A stretch of DNA of 64,000 bases from Akkermansia muciniphila (GTDB lineage Bacteria; Pseudomonadota; Gammaproteobacteria; Burkholderiales; Burkholderiaceae_C): contig CALQKH020000010.1 of assembly GCA_943331105.2 (NCBI GenBank), forward strand, positions 1 to 64,000. The letters are read 5' to 3'. The notes below the pieces were generated by a model. That model had not been told where the DNA came from, made no database searches, and worked only from the letters and a program-made list of their open reading frames with translations. Numbering within the stretch: position 1 is the stretch's first letter; every line of letters begins with the position of its first letter. A program made the position numbers and the translations under genes. Positions 37,469-50,138 of this stretch are shown here, in pieces.

Positions 37469-39003
37469 CACGCCACCTGATCTTGGTGTTGGGTGACCAG
37501 CTCGGATGGGACAACCCGGCTTTGGCCGACTTTGACCCCAACCAAGACCGCTTGTTGATGATCGAAGCGGACAGCGAAGCCGACGAAGTCTGGAACCATA
37601 AAGCGCGAATTGCTATTTTTTTGTCGGGCATGCGGCACTTTGCCAACGAAGCGCACCGCCGCAAAATGCCCTTTACTTATATGAAGGTCGACGACAAGGC
37701 CTTGCCCGCTGACTTTGCCGGTCGCTTGGCCCATGCCTTGCAAGAGCACCGCCCCCAAGCCCTGGTGGTCATGGAAGCCGGGGCTTGGCGCATGGAACGG
37801 CTCATCGAAGATGCCGCCGATCACGCCCAAGTGCTGCTGCGCTGGGTGAACGACACCCACTTTATGTGCAGCCGCGCCGAGTTTGCCAAGTGGGCGGGCG
37901 ACAAGAAAGAGCTGCGCCTAGAGTTCTTTTACCGCGAGATGCGCAAACGGCACGGCATCTTGATGGAAGGGAAAGAACCCATTGGAGGCCAATGGAACTT
38001 TGATGCCGAGAACCGCAAAGGTTTTGGTGCCAAAGGCCCGGGCACCGTGCCGCCACCCGCTCGCTTTGCGCCCGACAGCGTCACGCAAGACGTGATCGAC
38101 TTGGTCAACACACGCTTTGCCCAGCACCCCGGCACGCTTGACCATTTCGCTTGGGCCGTGACCCGCGAAGACGCGCTCGTGGCACTGCAGCACTTTGTGG
38201 ACCAGCGCCTCGAAAACTTTGGCGCGTGGCAAGACGCCATGTGGACCACGCTGCCTTTTGGCTGGCACGCGCTGGTGGGCAGCAGCTTGAACCTGCATTT
38301 GCTCCACCCGCGTGAGGTGATTGCCGCGGCCGAGCAGGCTTATCATGCACGCGGCTTGCCGCTGGCCAGCGTCGAGGGCTTCATCCGCCAGGTGCTGGGT
38401 TGGCGCGAGTTCATTCGAGGGGTGTACTGGCTGGACATGCCGCACATGGCCGAGGCCAACCACTACGGCCACACCCGCGATTTGCCCAAGTGGTATTGGA
38501 CGGGCAACACCCACATGGCCTGCATGCAGGCCACCATTGGGCAAAGCCTGCAGCATGGTTATGCGCACCACATCCAGCGCCTCATGGTCACCGGGCAGTT
38601 TGCGGTGCTGGCGGGTTTGTCGCCGCAGCAGGTCAGTGCTTGGTACCGCGCCATGTATGTGGACGCGGTGGAGTGGGTGGAAACGCCCAACACCTTAGGC
38701 ATGGCCCTGCACGCCAACGGCGGGCGCTTCACCAGCAAACCCTATGTGGCCAGCGGTCAGTACGTCAGCCGCATGAGCAACTACTGCAAAGGCTGTCGTT
38801 ACCAACCCGAAGTGCGTACCGGCCCCAACGCCTGCCCCATGACCACGTTGTACTGGGACTTTTTGATCCGCCATGAAAAAGACTTTTCAGGCAACCCGCG
38901 CACCGCCCTCATGGTCAAGCATGTGGGCAAGATGAGCGAAGACGATAAGGCGCAAATTCGGCAACAGGCCGATGCCACCCGCGAAGGTCTGGACGGCGTG
39001 TGA
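37465..39003 (+). CDS. Fe-S bacterial cryptochrome/(6-4) photolyase family protein
   Basis: 512 residues. The N-terminal antenna domain begins LILVLGDQLGWDNPAL, typical of the FeS-BCP (PhrB/CryB) group rather than class I photolyases. The four [4Fe-4S] cysteines are present: one in HMACMQATIGQ and three in NYCKGCRYQPEVRTGPNACP. The CxxC and C-N12-C spacings are those I recall for PhrB. The FAD-binding segments GWREFIRGVYW and AVEWVETPNTLGM are also clear. It repairs (6-4) photoproducts or acts as a light sensor. Confidence 0.91.
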   Translation: MTRHLILVLGDQLGWDNPALADFDPNQDRLLMIEADSEADEVWNHKARIAIFLSGMRHFANEAHRRKMPFTYMKVDDKALPADFAGRLAHALQEHRPQALVVMEAGAWRMERLIEDAADHAQVLLRWVNDTHFMCSRAEFAKWAGDKKELRLEFFYREMRKRHGILMEGKEPIGGQWNFDAENRKGFGAKGPGTVPPPARFAPDSVTQDVIDLVNTRFAQHPGTLDHFAWAVTREDALVALQHFVDQRLENFGAWQDAMWTTLPFGWHALVGSSLNLHLLHPREVIAAAEQAYHARGLPLASVEGFIRQVLGWREFIRGVYWLDMPHMAEANHYGHTRDLPKWYWTGNTHMACMQATIGQSLQHGYAHHIQRLMVTGQFAVLAGLSPQQVSAWYRAMYVDAVEWVETPNTLGMALHANGGRFTSKPYVASGQYVSRMSNYCKGCRYQPEVRTGPNACPMTTLYWDFLIRHEKDFSGNPRTALMVKHVGKMSEDDKAQIRQQADATREGLDGV

Positions 39004-39006
39004 GGC

Positions 39007-40242
<1,236 letters not shown>

Positions 40243-41190
40243 TCAGGCCATTTGTTCTGCGCTGCTTTTGCCGCCATCGCCAAAGCATTGCGCCACCAGC
40301 TCTCGTAACCACTGGTGCCCCGGGTCTTTGTGCAGGCGGGCGTGCCAGAACTGGTGAATGGCACTGCCATCCACGGTCAAAGGCAGGGCGCGGCTAATCA
40401 GTGCAAACGGGCGGGTCACACGCTGCGCAAAGCGCTCAGGCACTGTGGCGATCAGGTCGGAGTGGCTGAGCACATCCCCCAAAGCCACGTAGTGCGGCAC
40501 CGTCAGGCGGATGCGCCTTGGCAAGCCCTGTCGCTCCAGCGCTTCGCTGATGGCCTCGTCGATCCGTCCGTGCCCTGTGCCCGCAGCGATCACCCGCACA
40601 TGGCTGGCAGCGGCAAAGTCGGCGAGTGCCAAACTGGGCGCATGGGCCAGCGGATGGCCTTCGCGCATCAGGCAGACATAGGGCTGGCGAAACAGCGCTT
40701 GCTGGAAGAAGCCCGCTTGCAACTGCGGCAGCAAGCCCAGCGCCAAGTCGGTGCGGCCCGTGGCCATGTCATCGCCCAGGCTGGCGCTGGTCACGGCCAC
40801 CACGTTCAGTGTCACGCCGGGCGCGTTTTGGGACAGCGCGTCCATCAGCACCGGCAGGAAATACATCTCGCCCACGTCGGTCATGGCCAAGCTGAAGCGG
40901 CGCGCGCTGGTGGCCGGGTCAAACGAGGCGCGCACCTGCAGTGCTTGCTGCAGGCCGTCGAGCGCGGTGGCCACAGGTTCGGCCAGCTGCAAGGCATAGG
41001 GCGTGGGCACCATGCCGCCTTGGGTGCGCAAAAACAGGGGGTCGTCCAGGTTGGTGCGCAAACGGCCCAAGGCGCTGCTCACGGCCGGCTGGCTCATGCC
41101 CAGCACCGTGGCCACCGCCGAGACGCGCTTTTCGCGCAGCAGGTGGTGAAACACCAGCAGCAGGTTCAGGTCGAGGCGGGCGAGGTCCAT
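40243..41190 (-). CDS. LysR-type regulator, NahR/NodD-like, divergent from oxygenase genes
   Basis: 315 residues from the ATG at 41190; the long 751-codon ORF in the track runs antisense through the oxygenase gene and is not real. The N-terminal HTH is LDLNLLLVFHHLLREKRVSAVATVLGMSQPAVSSALGRLR, followed by DPLFLRTQGGMVPTPYAL, typical of NahR/NagR/DntR-group regulators. These respond to salicylate-like aromatic acids. Divergent transcription from the ring-hydroxylating oxygenase supports direct control. Confidence 0.9.
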   Translation of the reverse strand: MDLARLDLNLLLVFHHLLREKRVSAVATVLGMSQPAVSSALGRLRTNLDDPLFLRTQGGMVPTPYALQLAEPVATALDGLQQALQVRASFDPATSARRFSLAMTDVGEMYFLPVLMDALSQNAPGVTLNVVAVTSASLGDDMATGRTDLALGLLPQLQAGFFQQALFRQPYVCLMREGHPLAHAPSLALADFAAASHVRVIAAGTGHGRIDEAISEALERQGLPRRIRLTVPHYVALGDVLSHSDLIATVPERFAQRVTRPFALISRALPLTVDGSAIHQFWHARLHKDPGHQWLRELVAQCFGDGGKSSAEQMA

Positions 41191-41203
41191 GGTGTCTTTG
41201 TTA

Positions 41204-41252
41204 TTTGAAATTCGAATAGTGATTATCTTTGAATTTCGATTTACGAAATTCA
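41204..41252. promoter_or_regulatory. Candidate LysR operator region
   Basis: TGAATTTCG-ATTTA-CGAAATTCA (41230-41252) is a perfect 9-bp inverted repeat. A related half-region, TTTGAAATTCGAAT at 41204-41217, repeats as TTTGAATTTCGATT at 41228-41241. The array sits between the divergent LysR and oxygenase genes, as expected for activator and autoregulatory sites. Confidence 0.6.
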
Positions 41253-41295
41253 TGGGTTTGCGCATGATCCGCATCAAGAATTTCGAGGAGTCTCC

Positions 41296-42561
41296 ATGCG
41301 CGAACAAGCCATTCACTGGGAAACGCCCGGCACCAGCCGCGTTCCGTTTGCCGTGTACACCGACGAAGACCGGCACAAAAAGGAGCTGGAGCGCTTCTTC
41401 TACAAAAGCCATTGGAGCTATGTGGGCCTGGAGGCCGAGGTTCCCAACCCCGGAGACTTCAAGCGCACGGTGGTGGGCGAGCGCTCGGTCATCATGACGC
41501 GCGCCACCGACGGGCAGATCCATGTGGTCGAGAACGTCTGCGCCCACCGGGGCATGCAGTTTTGCCGCGAGCGTCATGGCAACAAAAAAGAGTTTGTTTG
41601 CCCTTATCACCAGTGGAGCTACAGCCTCCAAGGCGATTTGCAGGGCGTGCCGTTTCGGCGTGGCGTGCGGCAAGACGGCAAGGTCAATGGCGGCATGCCG
41701 TCTGACTTTGACCCCAAAGACCACGGCCTCACAGCCTTGAAAGTCACTACACGCGGGGGTGTGGTGTTCGCTTCGTTCGACCATGGTGTGGAGTCGTTCG
41801 AAGACTTCATGGGGCCCACCATCCTGAAATACTTCGACCGTCTGTTCAACGGCCGCCAGCTGGTGGTGTTGGGCTACAACCGCCAGCGTATTCCGGGCAA
41901 CTGGAAGCTGATGCAGGAAAACATCAAAGACCCGTATCACCCCGGCTTGCTGCACACTTGGTTTGTGACTTTTGGCCTTTGGCGTGCCGACAACAAGAGC
42001 GAGCTGCGCATGGACGCGCATCACCGCCACGCGGCCATGATCTCGACCCGGGGCAGCGCGGGCCAGGCCACGGGGCAGGCGTCGCAAGTCACACAAGTGA
42101 GCAGCTTCAAAGAAAGCATGCAGCTGCACGACGCCAGCTTTCTGGACATCGTGCCCGAGGGCTGGTGGCAAATGGAAGACCAGATGCCCACGGCGGTGAT
42201 GATGACGCTGTTCCCCAGCGTGATCTTTCAGCAGCAGGTCAACAGCGTGTCCACACGTCACATCCAGCCCGACGGGCATGGGGCGTTTGACTTTGTCTGG
42301 ACGCACTTTGGCTTTGAAGACGACACGCCCGAGATGACCGAGCGCCGCCTGCGCCAGTCCAACCTGTTTGGCCCGGCCGGCTTTGTGAGCGCGGACGATG
42401 GCGAGGTGATCGAGTTTTCGCAGCAAGCCTTCGAGACCAAACCTGAGCACCGTATGCTGGTGGAGCTGGGCGGGCGCGATGTGGGCGAGACGGACCACAT
42501 GGTGACCGAAACGCTCATTCGAGGCATGTACGAATACTGGCGCAAAGTGATGGAGGCATGA
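41296..42561 (+). CDS. Rieske non-haem iron oxygenase large subunit (salicylate 5-hydroxylase/anthranilate dioxygenase type)
   Basis: 421 residues. The Rieske cluster is CAH-N17-CPYH (Cys82, His84, Cys102, His105). The mononuclear iron site is [12 protein letters not shown], with the DxxHxxxxH arrangement. The remainder ([35 protein letters not shown]) resembles NagG (salicylate 5-hydroxylase) and AndAc (anthranilate 1,2-dioxygenase) large subunits as I remember them. It hydroxylates an aromatic carboxylic acid. It overlaps the small-subunit gene by four bases. Exact substrate uncertain. Confidence 0.9.
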   Translation: MREQAIHWETPGTSRVPFAVYTDEDRHKKELERFFYKSHWSYVGLEAEVPNPGDFKRTVVGERSVIMTRATDGQIHVVENVCAHRGMQFCRERHGNKKEFVCPYHQWSYSLQGDLQGVPFRRGVRQDGKVNGGMPSDFDPKDHGLTALKVTTRGGVVFASFDHGVESFEDFMGPTILKYFDRLFNGRQLVVLGYNRQRIPGNWKLMQENIKDPYHPGLLHTWFVTFGLWRADNKSELRMDAHHRHAAMISTRGSAGQATGQASQVTQVSSFKESMQLHDASFLDIVPEGWWQMEDQMPTAVMMTLFPSVIFQQQVNSVSTRHIQPDGHGAFDFVWTHFGFEDDTPEMTERRLRQSNLFGPAGFVSADDGEVIEFSQQAFETKPEHRMLVELGGRDVGETDHMVTETLIRGMYEYWRKVMEA

Positions 42562-43055
42562 ACCCCATGAGCACGATCCCCATGGTGAACTTTGAAACCC
42601 ACATGGCCCTCGGCCGCCTGTACGCCGATTACGCCTTGGCCGTGGACAGCGGGCAGTGGGACTTGTGGCCGGAATTTTTCACCGAGCAATGCGTGTACAA
42701 ACTCATCCCACGTGAGAACCACGAGCGCGGCTTTCCGCTTTGCACCCTGTCGTTCACCAGCCAAGGCATGTTGAAAGACCGGGTGTATGGCATCCAAGAA
42801 ACGCTGTACCACGACCCGTATTACCAGCGCCATGTGGTGGGCGCGCCGGTGGTTCGCCGTGTGGAGGGCGAGCGCATCCACGCCGAAGCCAACTACGCCG
42901 TGTTTCGCACCAAACTCGACAAAGCCAGCACCGTGTTCAATGTGGGACGCTACATCGACACCATCGTGCCAACGCCCGACGGCCTGAAGTTCGCCGAGCG
43001 CCTGTGCGTGTACGACAGCGAAATGATCCCCAACGCCATCATTTACCCGATATGA
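42558..43055 (+). CDS. Ring-hydroxylating oxygenase small (beta) subunit
   Basis: 165 residues of the NTF2-like beta-subunit fold. [36 protein letters not shown] and [20 protein letters not shown]-type segments fit NagH/AndAd-like subunits. It supports assembly of the alpha3beta3 oxygenase. ATGA overlaps link it to both the large subunit before it and the ferredoxin after it, so the three are translationally coupled. Confidence 0.9.
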   Translation: MNPMSTIPMVNFETHMALGRLYADYALAVDSGQWDLWPEFFTEQCVYKLIPRENHERGFPLCTLSFTSQGMLKDRVYGIQETLYHDPYYQRHVVGAPVVRRVEGERIHAEANYAVFRTKLDKASTVFNVGRYIDTIVPTPDGLKFAERLCVYDSEMIPNAIIYPI

Positions 43056-43369
43056 CCATGACAAACTGGACCGACGTGGCCGCCGAGGCCGATTTGTTTG
43101 AAGGCGCAGGCATCGCCGTCGCCCCCGAGGGCCAAGACATCGCGCTGTTCAGCTTGGATGGCGAAGTCTTTGCCATCAACAACCTGTGTACCCATGGCAA
43201 CGCCAAGCTGTGTGACGGCTTTGTCGAAGGCGACCATGTGGAATGCCCCTTTCATCAGGCCCAGTTCAGCCTGCGTGACGGTTCGGTGGCCTGCGGCCCG
43301 GCGACCGAGCCGGCCAAGACTTGGCCGGTCAAGGTGGAAGGTGGGCGGGTGTTTCTTCAGCTGGGCTGA
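43052..43369 (+). CDS. Rieske [2Fe-2S] ferredoxin of the oxygenase system
   Basis: 105 residues starting at the ATG overlapping the small-subunit stop. Rieske motifs are [11 protein letters not shown] and [13 protein letters not shown] (CxH...CxxH). It carries electrons from a reductase to the oxygenase. The usual ferredoxin reductase gene is not present downstream, so a reductase must be supplied from elsewhere. The ORF track lists it inside a longer frame starting at 42740, which is not the real start. Confidence 0.92.
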   Translation: MTMTNWTDVAAEADLFEGAGIAVAPEGQDIALFSLDGEVFAINNLCTHGNAKLCDGFVEGDHVECPFHQAQFSLRDGSVACGPATEPAKTWPVKVEGGRVFLQLG

Positions 43370-43391
43370 TGCCAATTGAGAGCCATTTTCA

Positions 43392-43700
43392 TCAGTGGAA
43401 ATCGTCTTCTCGCTGATGTCGCAATGCGAGGACGGTCACCGTGTGAGCGTCTTCAATTTCAAAAAGTGCCAGATACCCAGATGCTCCAAACGAAATGATG
43501 AGCTCTCTGAGCATAGGGCCGTGTGCACCATCGGCTGCTTTGCGACAAGAAAAAGGCGATTTGCGTAAAAAATCTAGACCGTTTTCAATGGCTTGCAATG
43601 CCCGTTCAGCAGTATGGGTGTCAAATTCCAAGAGATACTCATAAAGCCTGTTCAGATCAGATTGGGCTTTTGCAGTAAAGCGAACTTGAAACTCATCCAT
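43392..43700 (-). CDS. ParE/RelE-superfamily toxin
   Basis: 102 residues with the ParE/RelE fold: VRFTAKAQSDLNRLYEYLLEF at the start and ELIISFGASGYLALFEIEDAHTVTVLALRHQRE at the end. ParE members poison DNA gyrase; RelE members cleave mRNA at the ribosome. The sequence fits the ParE side better but cannot be fixed. The antitoxin gene ends 18 bp upstream. Confidence 0.85.
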   Translation of the reverse strand: MDEFQVRFTAKAQSDLNRLYEYLLEFDTHTAERALQAIENGLDFLRKSPFSCRKAADGAHGPMLRELIISFGASGYLALFEIEDAHTVTVLALRHQREDDFH

Positions 43701-43718
43701 GATCGAGCCCGGTCCGAC

Positions 43719-43988
43719 TCAAGAGGCCGAGGACTTGGCTTTGGCCAGTTTGCTCTTCAATTCATGCAGCACGTCATCAGCGGAAAAGTAGACCTGACTT
43801 TGACGGGCTTCTTCGGCAGATCGCAAACCACGGGCAATGAACTCGTCTTCGGCCGCGCGGTGTGCAATGAATCTTTCCAGTGAGATTTCCATCAGCTTGG
43901 AAATGGTCTCATCGGGGCGAAGTGCATTTTCGGCGGCTTGTCTGAGACTTGGGCTGACACGAAGGGCCGGTAGTGTGGCGGTTTTCAT
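43719..43988 (-). CDS. Antitoxin partner of ParE-type toxin
   Basis: 89 residues from MKTATLPALRVSPSL at 43988; the ORF track's longer start is not needed. An N-terminal ribbon-helix-helix-like segment (LPALRVSPSLRQAAENAL) is followed by an acidic/charged C-terminal region likely to wrap the toxin. Gene order antitoxin then toxin, with a short gap, is classic for type II modules. The dimer probably represses its own promoter. Confidence 0.75.
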   Translation of the reverse strand: MKTATLPALRVSPSLRQAAENALRPDETISKLMEISLERFIAHRAAEDEFIARGLRSAEEARQSQVYFSADDVLHELKSKLAKAKSSAS

Positions 43989-44041
43989 AGGAAGCCTTTC
44001 AATTGCGATGCAATTGTAATGCGCCAATGATCTGGCAAGAA

Positions 44042-45130
44042 TCAATCGATCCTGGTGCGCGTCAACAGCATCGAATCCCCATAGCTGAAAAACCGGTACC
44101 GCTGCGCCATCGCGTGGCGGTACAGGCCCATGATGTGTTCGTAGCCTGCAAAGGCGCTGACCAGCATCATCAGCGTGCTTTTGGGCAGATGGAAGTTGGT
44201 GATCAGCCGGTCGATCACTTGGAACTCAAAACCCGGGGTGATGAAAATCTCGGTGTCGCCGCTGGCCTGGCCAAACTTGGCCCACGACTCCAGCGTGCGC
44301 ACCGTGGTGGTGCCCACCGCCACCACCTGGCCACCGCGTGCCTTGCAAGCCGCAATGGCCTGCTGCGTGGCTTCGGGCACCTCGTACCACTCGCTGTGCA
44401 TGGTGTGTTCGGCAATGTTCTCGGTCTTGACCGGCTGGAAGGTGCCTGCGCCCACATGCAGCGTGACGCTGGCCGTGTGCACGCCACGCGCCGCCAGGGC
44501 CGACAACACCCCCTCGTCAAAATGCAGCGCCGCCGTGGGCGCGGCCACCGCGCCCGGTGCCCGCGCAAACACGGTCTGGTAACGGCGTGCGTCTTCTTCG
44601 GTGTCGGCGTGGTCGGCAGTGCCTGCAGGTCGCTCAATGTATGGAGGCAGCGGCACCACGCCGTGCTTTTCCATCAAGGCGTGCGGCTCGTCGCTCAGCT
44701 GCAGGTGAAACAGCTGGCCGTTTTCATCGGGCCAGCGGCCCAGCAGCACGGCATCAAAACCGCCGTGGCGCGCGCCGCCTGCCAAATACATCTTGCCGCC
44801 CACCAAAGGTTTTTTGCTCACCTTCATGTGCGCCACCACCTGGTGGCCCTGCAGCACGCGCTCGATCAGCAACTCCAGCTTGCCGCCACTGGCCTTCTCG
44901 CCAAAGATGCGGGCCTTGACCACCTTGGTGTCATTGAACACCAGCAAGTCGCCCGGGTTGAGCAGGCTGGGCAGATCGCGAAAAATCCGGTCTGTGACCG
45001 CCCCGGGCGCGCCGTCCAGCAAGCGCGAGGCGCTGCGCTCCGCAGCAGGGTGTTGGGCAATCAGTTCGGGTGGGAGCTCAAAGTCGAAATCGTTGAGCGT
45101 GAAGGCGCGGGGGGAGGCAGAAGAGGACAT
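44042..45130 (-). CDS. queA: tRNA preQ1(34) S-adenosylmethionine ribosyltransferase-isomerase
   Basis: 362 residues. It transfers the ribosyl part of SAM to preQ1 in tRNA, making epoxyqueuosine. Conserved segments are [65 protein letters not shown] and [21 protein letters not shown]. It is single copy here and upstream of the toxin-antitoxin pair on the same strand. Confidence 0.97.
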   Translation of the reverse strand: MSSSASPRAFTLNDFDFELPPELIAQHPAAERSASRLLDGAPGAVTDRIFRDLPSLLNPGDLLVFNDTKVVKARIFGEKASGGKLELLIERVLQGHQVVAHMKVSKKPLVGGKMYLAGGARHGGFDAVLLGRWPDENGQLFHLQLSDEPHALMEKHGVVPLPPYIERPAGTADHADTEEDARRYQTVFARAPGAVAAPTAALHFDEGVLSALAARGVHTASVTLHVGAGTFQPVKTENIAEHTMHSEWYEVPEATQQAIAACKARGGQVVAVGTTTVRTLESWAKFGQASGDTEIFITPGFEFQVIDRLITNFHLPKSTLMMLVSAFAGYEHIMGLYRHAMAQRYRFFSYGDSMLLTRTRID

Positions 45131-45197
45131 GGTGTGTGGGCTTGACAGGCCCGTTGGAATGAAAACGGCGTGATTTTCTCACGCGAAGTACCCGTGC

Positions 45198-45563
45198 TCA
45201 GCGAGCAATGTGCATTCGGATGTTGGCAAGGAGATCGCCAAAAAGAAATGGTTTGGAAATGAAGGCTGCGACACCCAGTTCAAGTGACTGTTTGTTGTCA
45301 AGGCTGTGACGACCAGACATCAGGATGATCGGGGTGTTGATGTTCAGGTCTTGAAGTCTGCGCAGCAATTGAAAGCCATCCATACCTGGCATTTCAATAT
45401 CGCTCAAGATGAGATCGGTTGAAGTCATGGTGTTCTGCGCTAGAAAGTCTTCGGCACATCCATAGGCCACGACATCGAATCCTTTCAGCGTCAGCAGCCT
45501 CGAGAGTGAGTCTCGGATCGAGAGATCGTTCTCGACGATGGCTAGCCTTTGGAGAGTTTGCAT
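45198..45563 (-). CDS. Stand-alone response regulator receiver
   Basis: 121 residues, receiver only. Acidic residues in IVENDLS, the phospho-acceptor in LILSDIEMPGMDGFQ, the switch serine in LMSGR and the lysine in ISKPFLF are all present. It resembles the FixJ-type receivers but has no output domain. No kinase is adjacent. It sits beside an unusually AT-rich gap and may be a phospho-relay or protein-interaction module. Confidence 0.84.
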   Translation of the reverse strand: MQTLQRLAIVENDLSIRDSLSRLLTLKGFDVVAYGCAEDFLAQNTMTSTDLILSDIEMPGMDGFQLLRRLQDLNINTPIILMSGRHSLDNKQSLELGVAAFISKPFLFGDLLANIRMHIAR

Positions 45564-45732
45564 CTGCGTGTGACTGGGTGGATAAATTAATATTAATTAA
45601 AAAATTATTTGTTTTAAAAAGAGTTGTCTAGAGATGTTAATGTTTGCATTAAATGAAAATTGTAATTAACTTTTAACAAATTTGTTAATTAAATTACAGA
45701 AGAAAAAGGAGTCAAGAGATACCTTTGCCAAG
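45564..45732. promoter_or_regulatory. AT-rich intergenic region with a 16-bp palindrome
   Basis: This spacer between the receiver gene and the HTH gene is strikingly AT-rich compared with the GC-rich surroundings. It contains TTAACAAATTTGTTAA (45673-45688), a perfect 16-bp palindrome, and several TTAATTAA-like stretches. It may be an operator and a target for nucleoid-silencing proteins. Confidence 0.55.
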
Positions 45733-46146
45733 ATGGGCTCCCTATCCGAACCAGAAGCATTTGCACAGCGTCTCAGGCAGGCGCTGGATGCTTCTGCTGT
45801 GCGGGCTTCGCCCACGGTGGTGGCCAATGTATTCAATCTTCGTTATTGGGGCCGCAGCATCACCCCGCATACGGCGCGCAATTGGTTGTTGGGCAAAGCG
45901 ATTCCTACGCAGGACAAATTGCGGGTGCTGGCGGACTGGTTGCAGGTGAGCCCGGATGAACTGAGGTTTGGTCGGACGGGCGGCGCTGTCATGGCCGCGG
46001 AGGCTTCGACAGACCCTGCCACGTTGAGCATGGCCGATCGTGAAATGCTCAGCCGCTACCTCGGCTTGGATGTTAATGACCGCAAAACGGTGCGCGAGGT
46101 CGTGACGGCTTTGGCTTTGGCTGCCAGCTTGAAGTCAAAAGTGTGA
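45733..46146 (+). CDS. HTH-domain protein (phage-repressor/XRE-like)
   Basis: 137 residues from the ATG at 45733. The start is uncertain because an AAAAAGGAG site lies about 22 bp upstream. A helix-turn-helix-like segment is visible around VFNLRYWGRSITPHTARNWLLGKAIPTQDKLRVLADWL, which resembles XRE-type regulators that discriminate by growth or temperature. The C-terminal part is helical. Targets unknown. It lies downstream of the AT-rich gap and upstream of recG. Confidence 0.7.
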   Translation: MGSLSEPEAFAQRLRQALDASAVRASPTVVANVFNLRYWGRSITPHTARNWLLGKAIPTQDKLRVLADWLQVSPDELRFGRTGGAVMAAEASTDPATLSMADREMLSRYLGLDVNDRKTVREVVTALALAASLKSKV

Positions 46147-46189
46147 ACCCCCCTGTGTTGTGCAGACTTGGACGCGGCACAATCGCCCC

Positions 46190-48259
<2,070 letters not shown>

Positions 48260-48275
48260 TGTTCAAATACCGACC

Positions 48276-49238
48276 ATGACCCTGACCGAACTCAAATACA
48301 TCGTGGCCGTGGCCCGCGAAAAGCACTTTGGCAAAGCAGCCGAGGCGTGCTTCGTGTCGCAGCCTACGCTGTCGCTGGCCATCAAGAAGCTGGAAGAAGA
48401 GCTGGAGGTCAAGCTGTTTGAGCGCAGCGCCAGCGAGGTCTCGGTCACCACCTTGGGCGAAGAAATCGTGCGCCAGGCGCAAAGCGTGCTGGAGCAGGCC
48501 GCCGAGATCAAGGAAATCGCCAAGCGGGGCAAAGACCCGCTGGCGGCCACCATGCGGCTGGGCGTGATTTACACGATTGGCCCGTATTTGCTGCCCGATC
48601 TGGTGCGCCAGATCATCACCGACATGCCGCAAATGCCGCTGATGCTGCAGGAGAACTTCACCGTGCGGCTGCTCGAGATGCTGCGCACAGGCGAGATCGA
48701 TTGCGCCATCCTGGCCGAGCCTTTCCCCGAGTCGGGTTTGGCCGTGGCGCCTTTGTACGACGAAACTTTCATGGCCGCTTTGCCTTTGAGCCACCCTTTG
48801 GCCAATCAAACGTCCATCACGCCCGAGCAACTGAAAAACGAAACCATGCTGTTGCTGGGCGCAGGCCATTGCTTTCGCGACCATGTGCTGGAGGTCTGCC
48901 CAGAATTTGCCCGTTACGCGAGCCAGACCGATGGCATTCGCAAGACATTTGAGGGCTCGTCGCTGGAGACCATCAAGCACATGGTGGCAGCAGGCATGGG
49001 CGTGACTTTGGTGCCGCGTCTGTCGGTGCCCGATCTCAAGCCGGTGCACAAACGCTCGGGCGGGCACAGCGATTCGCCTGTGCGTTATCTGCCCATCGTG
49101 GATCCGGCAGGCGGCAAGCCGCCCACGCGCCGTGTGGTGCTGGCCTGGCGGCGCAGTTACACCCGCTATGAGGCGATTGCCGCCATGCGCAATGCCATCT
49201 ACGCCTGCCCATTGCCGGGCGTGACCCGTTTGTCTTGA
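48276..49238 (+). CDS. oxyR: Hydrogen peroxide-inducible LysR-type activator OxyR
   Basis: 320 residues. The N-terminal HTH is MTLTELKYIVAVAREKHFGKAAEACFVSQPTLSLAIKKLEE. The two redox cysteines are in GAGHCFRDHVLEVC, nine residues apart, matching Cys199/Cys208 of E. coli OxyR. Disulfide formation converts it to an activator of peroxide defence. It is 16 bp downstream of recG, an arrangement seen in other betaproteobacteria, so they may be co-transcribed. Confidence 0.93.
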   Translation: MTLTELKYIVAVAREKHFGKAAEACFVSQPTLSLAIKKLEEELEVKLFERSASEVSVTTLGEEIVRQAQSVLEQAAEIKEIAKRGKDPLAATMRLGVIYTIGPYLLPDLVRQIITDMPQMPLMLQENFTVRLLEMLRTGEIDCAILAEPFPESGLAVAPLYDETFMAALPLSHPLANQTSITPEQLKNETMLLLGAGHCFRDHVLEVCPEFARYASQTDGIRKTFEGSSLETIKHMVAAGMGVTLVPRLSVPDLKPVHKRSGGHSDSPVRYLPIVDPAGGKPPTRRVVLAWRRSYTRYEAIAAMRNAIYACPLPGVTRLS

Positions 49239-49247
49239 GGCGCCTGT

Positions 49248-50096
49248 GTGACCACAAAGCTCAAGCTGTATCTGGATTTGATCCGCTGGAATCGTCCCGC
49301 GGGTTGGTTGCTGCTGCTGTGGCCGTCTTTGGCCGCGCTGTGGGTGGCTGCCGACGGATTTCCCGGCTGGCACCTGATCGCGGTGTTCACCTTGGGCACC
49401 GTCTTGATGCGCAGCGCGGGTTGCTGTGTCAACGATGTGGCCGACCGCGACTTTGACAAACACGTCAAGCGCACGGCCAACCGACCGGTCACGAGTGGGC
49501 GTCTGGGCGTGAAAGAAGCCTTGGCCGTGGGCGTGGTGCTGGCACTGTGTGCGTTTGGCCTGGTGTTGACCACCAATGCGGCCACCATCGCCTGGTCTTT
49601 TGCGGCGCTGGCGGTGACGCTGGTCTATCCGTATGCCAAGCGCTTTGTGTCCATGCCACAGGCTGTGCTCGGTGTGGCTTTCAGCTTTGGCATTCCGATG
49701 GCGTTTGCGGCAGTTCAGGGGCAGGTGCCGCTTTTGGCTTGGGGTTTGCTGCTGGGCAACTTGTTTTGGGTGTTGGCCTATGACACCGAATACGCCATGG
49801 TGGACCGCGACGACGACTTGAACATCGGCATGAAGACCTCGGCCATCACCCTGGGCCAGTGGGATGTGACCGCCATTACCGGGTTCTATCTGGCCTATTG
49901 GCTGGCTTGGGTGCTTTTGTTGGAAGGCGCTTCACGCGGGGTTTGGTTTTGGGCAGGCTTGCTCTCGGCTTTGGCGCAGGTGGTTTGGCACGTGCTGTTG
50001 ATCAAAGACCGCACGCGTGAAGGCTGCTTCAAAGCCTTCAGGTTGAACCATTGGCTGGGTTTCAGCGTGTTTGTTGGCGTGGCGCTGTCTTATTAG
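49248..50096 (+). CDS. ubiA: 4-hydroxybenzoate octaprenyltransferase
   Basis: 282 residues with about eight or nine membrane helices. It prenylates 4-hydroxybenzoate in ubiquinone synthesis at the inner membrane. The two aspartate-rich motifs are NDVADRDFD and [12 protein letters not shown], which bind the prenyl diphosphate and Mg2+. [12 protein letters not shown] and [12 protein letters not shown] are also conserved. The start is GTG, nine bases after oxyR. Confidence 0.95.
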   Translation: MTTKLKLYLDLIRWNRPAGWLLLLWPSLAALWVAADGFPGWHLIAVFTLGTVLMRSAGCCVNDVADRDFDKHVKRTANRPVTSGRLGVKEALAVGVVLALCAFGLVLTTNAATIAWSFAALAVTLVYPYAKRFVSMPQAVLGVAFSFGIPMAFAAVQGQVPLLAWGLLLGNLFWVLAYDTEYAMVDRDDDLNIGMKTSAITLGQWDVTAITGFYLAYWLAWVLLLEGASRGVWFWAGLLSALAQVVWHVLLIKDRTREGCFKAFRLNHWLGFSVFVGVALSY

Positions 50097-50138
50097 CAGG
50101 TGCCCGAAAACCCCATGGGGCTTTCACAACGACAGGCC

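Noticed and set aside
40243-42498. 751-codon minus-strand ORF
   Set aside because: Only its downstream part (from 41190) is a LysR protein. The upstream part runs antisense through the Rieske oxygenase gene and shows no family resemblance.
43392-43988. Toxin-antitoxin pair as a mobile-element scar
   Set aside because: No transposase, direct repeat or composition shift was seen around it; it is an ordinary chromosomal ParE-type module.
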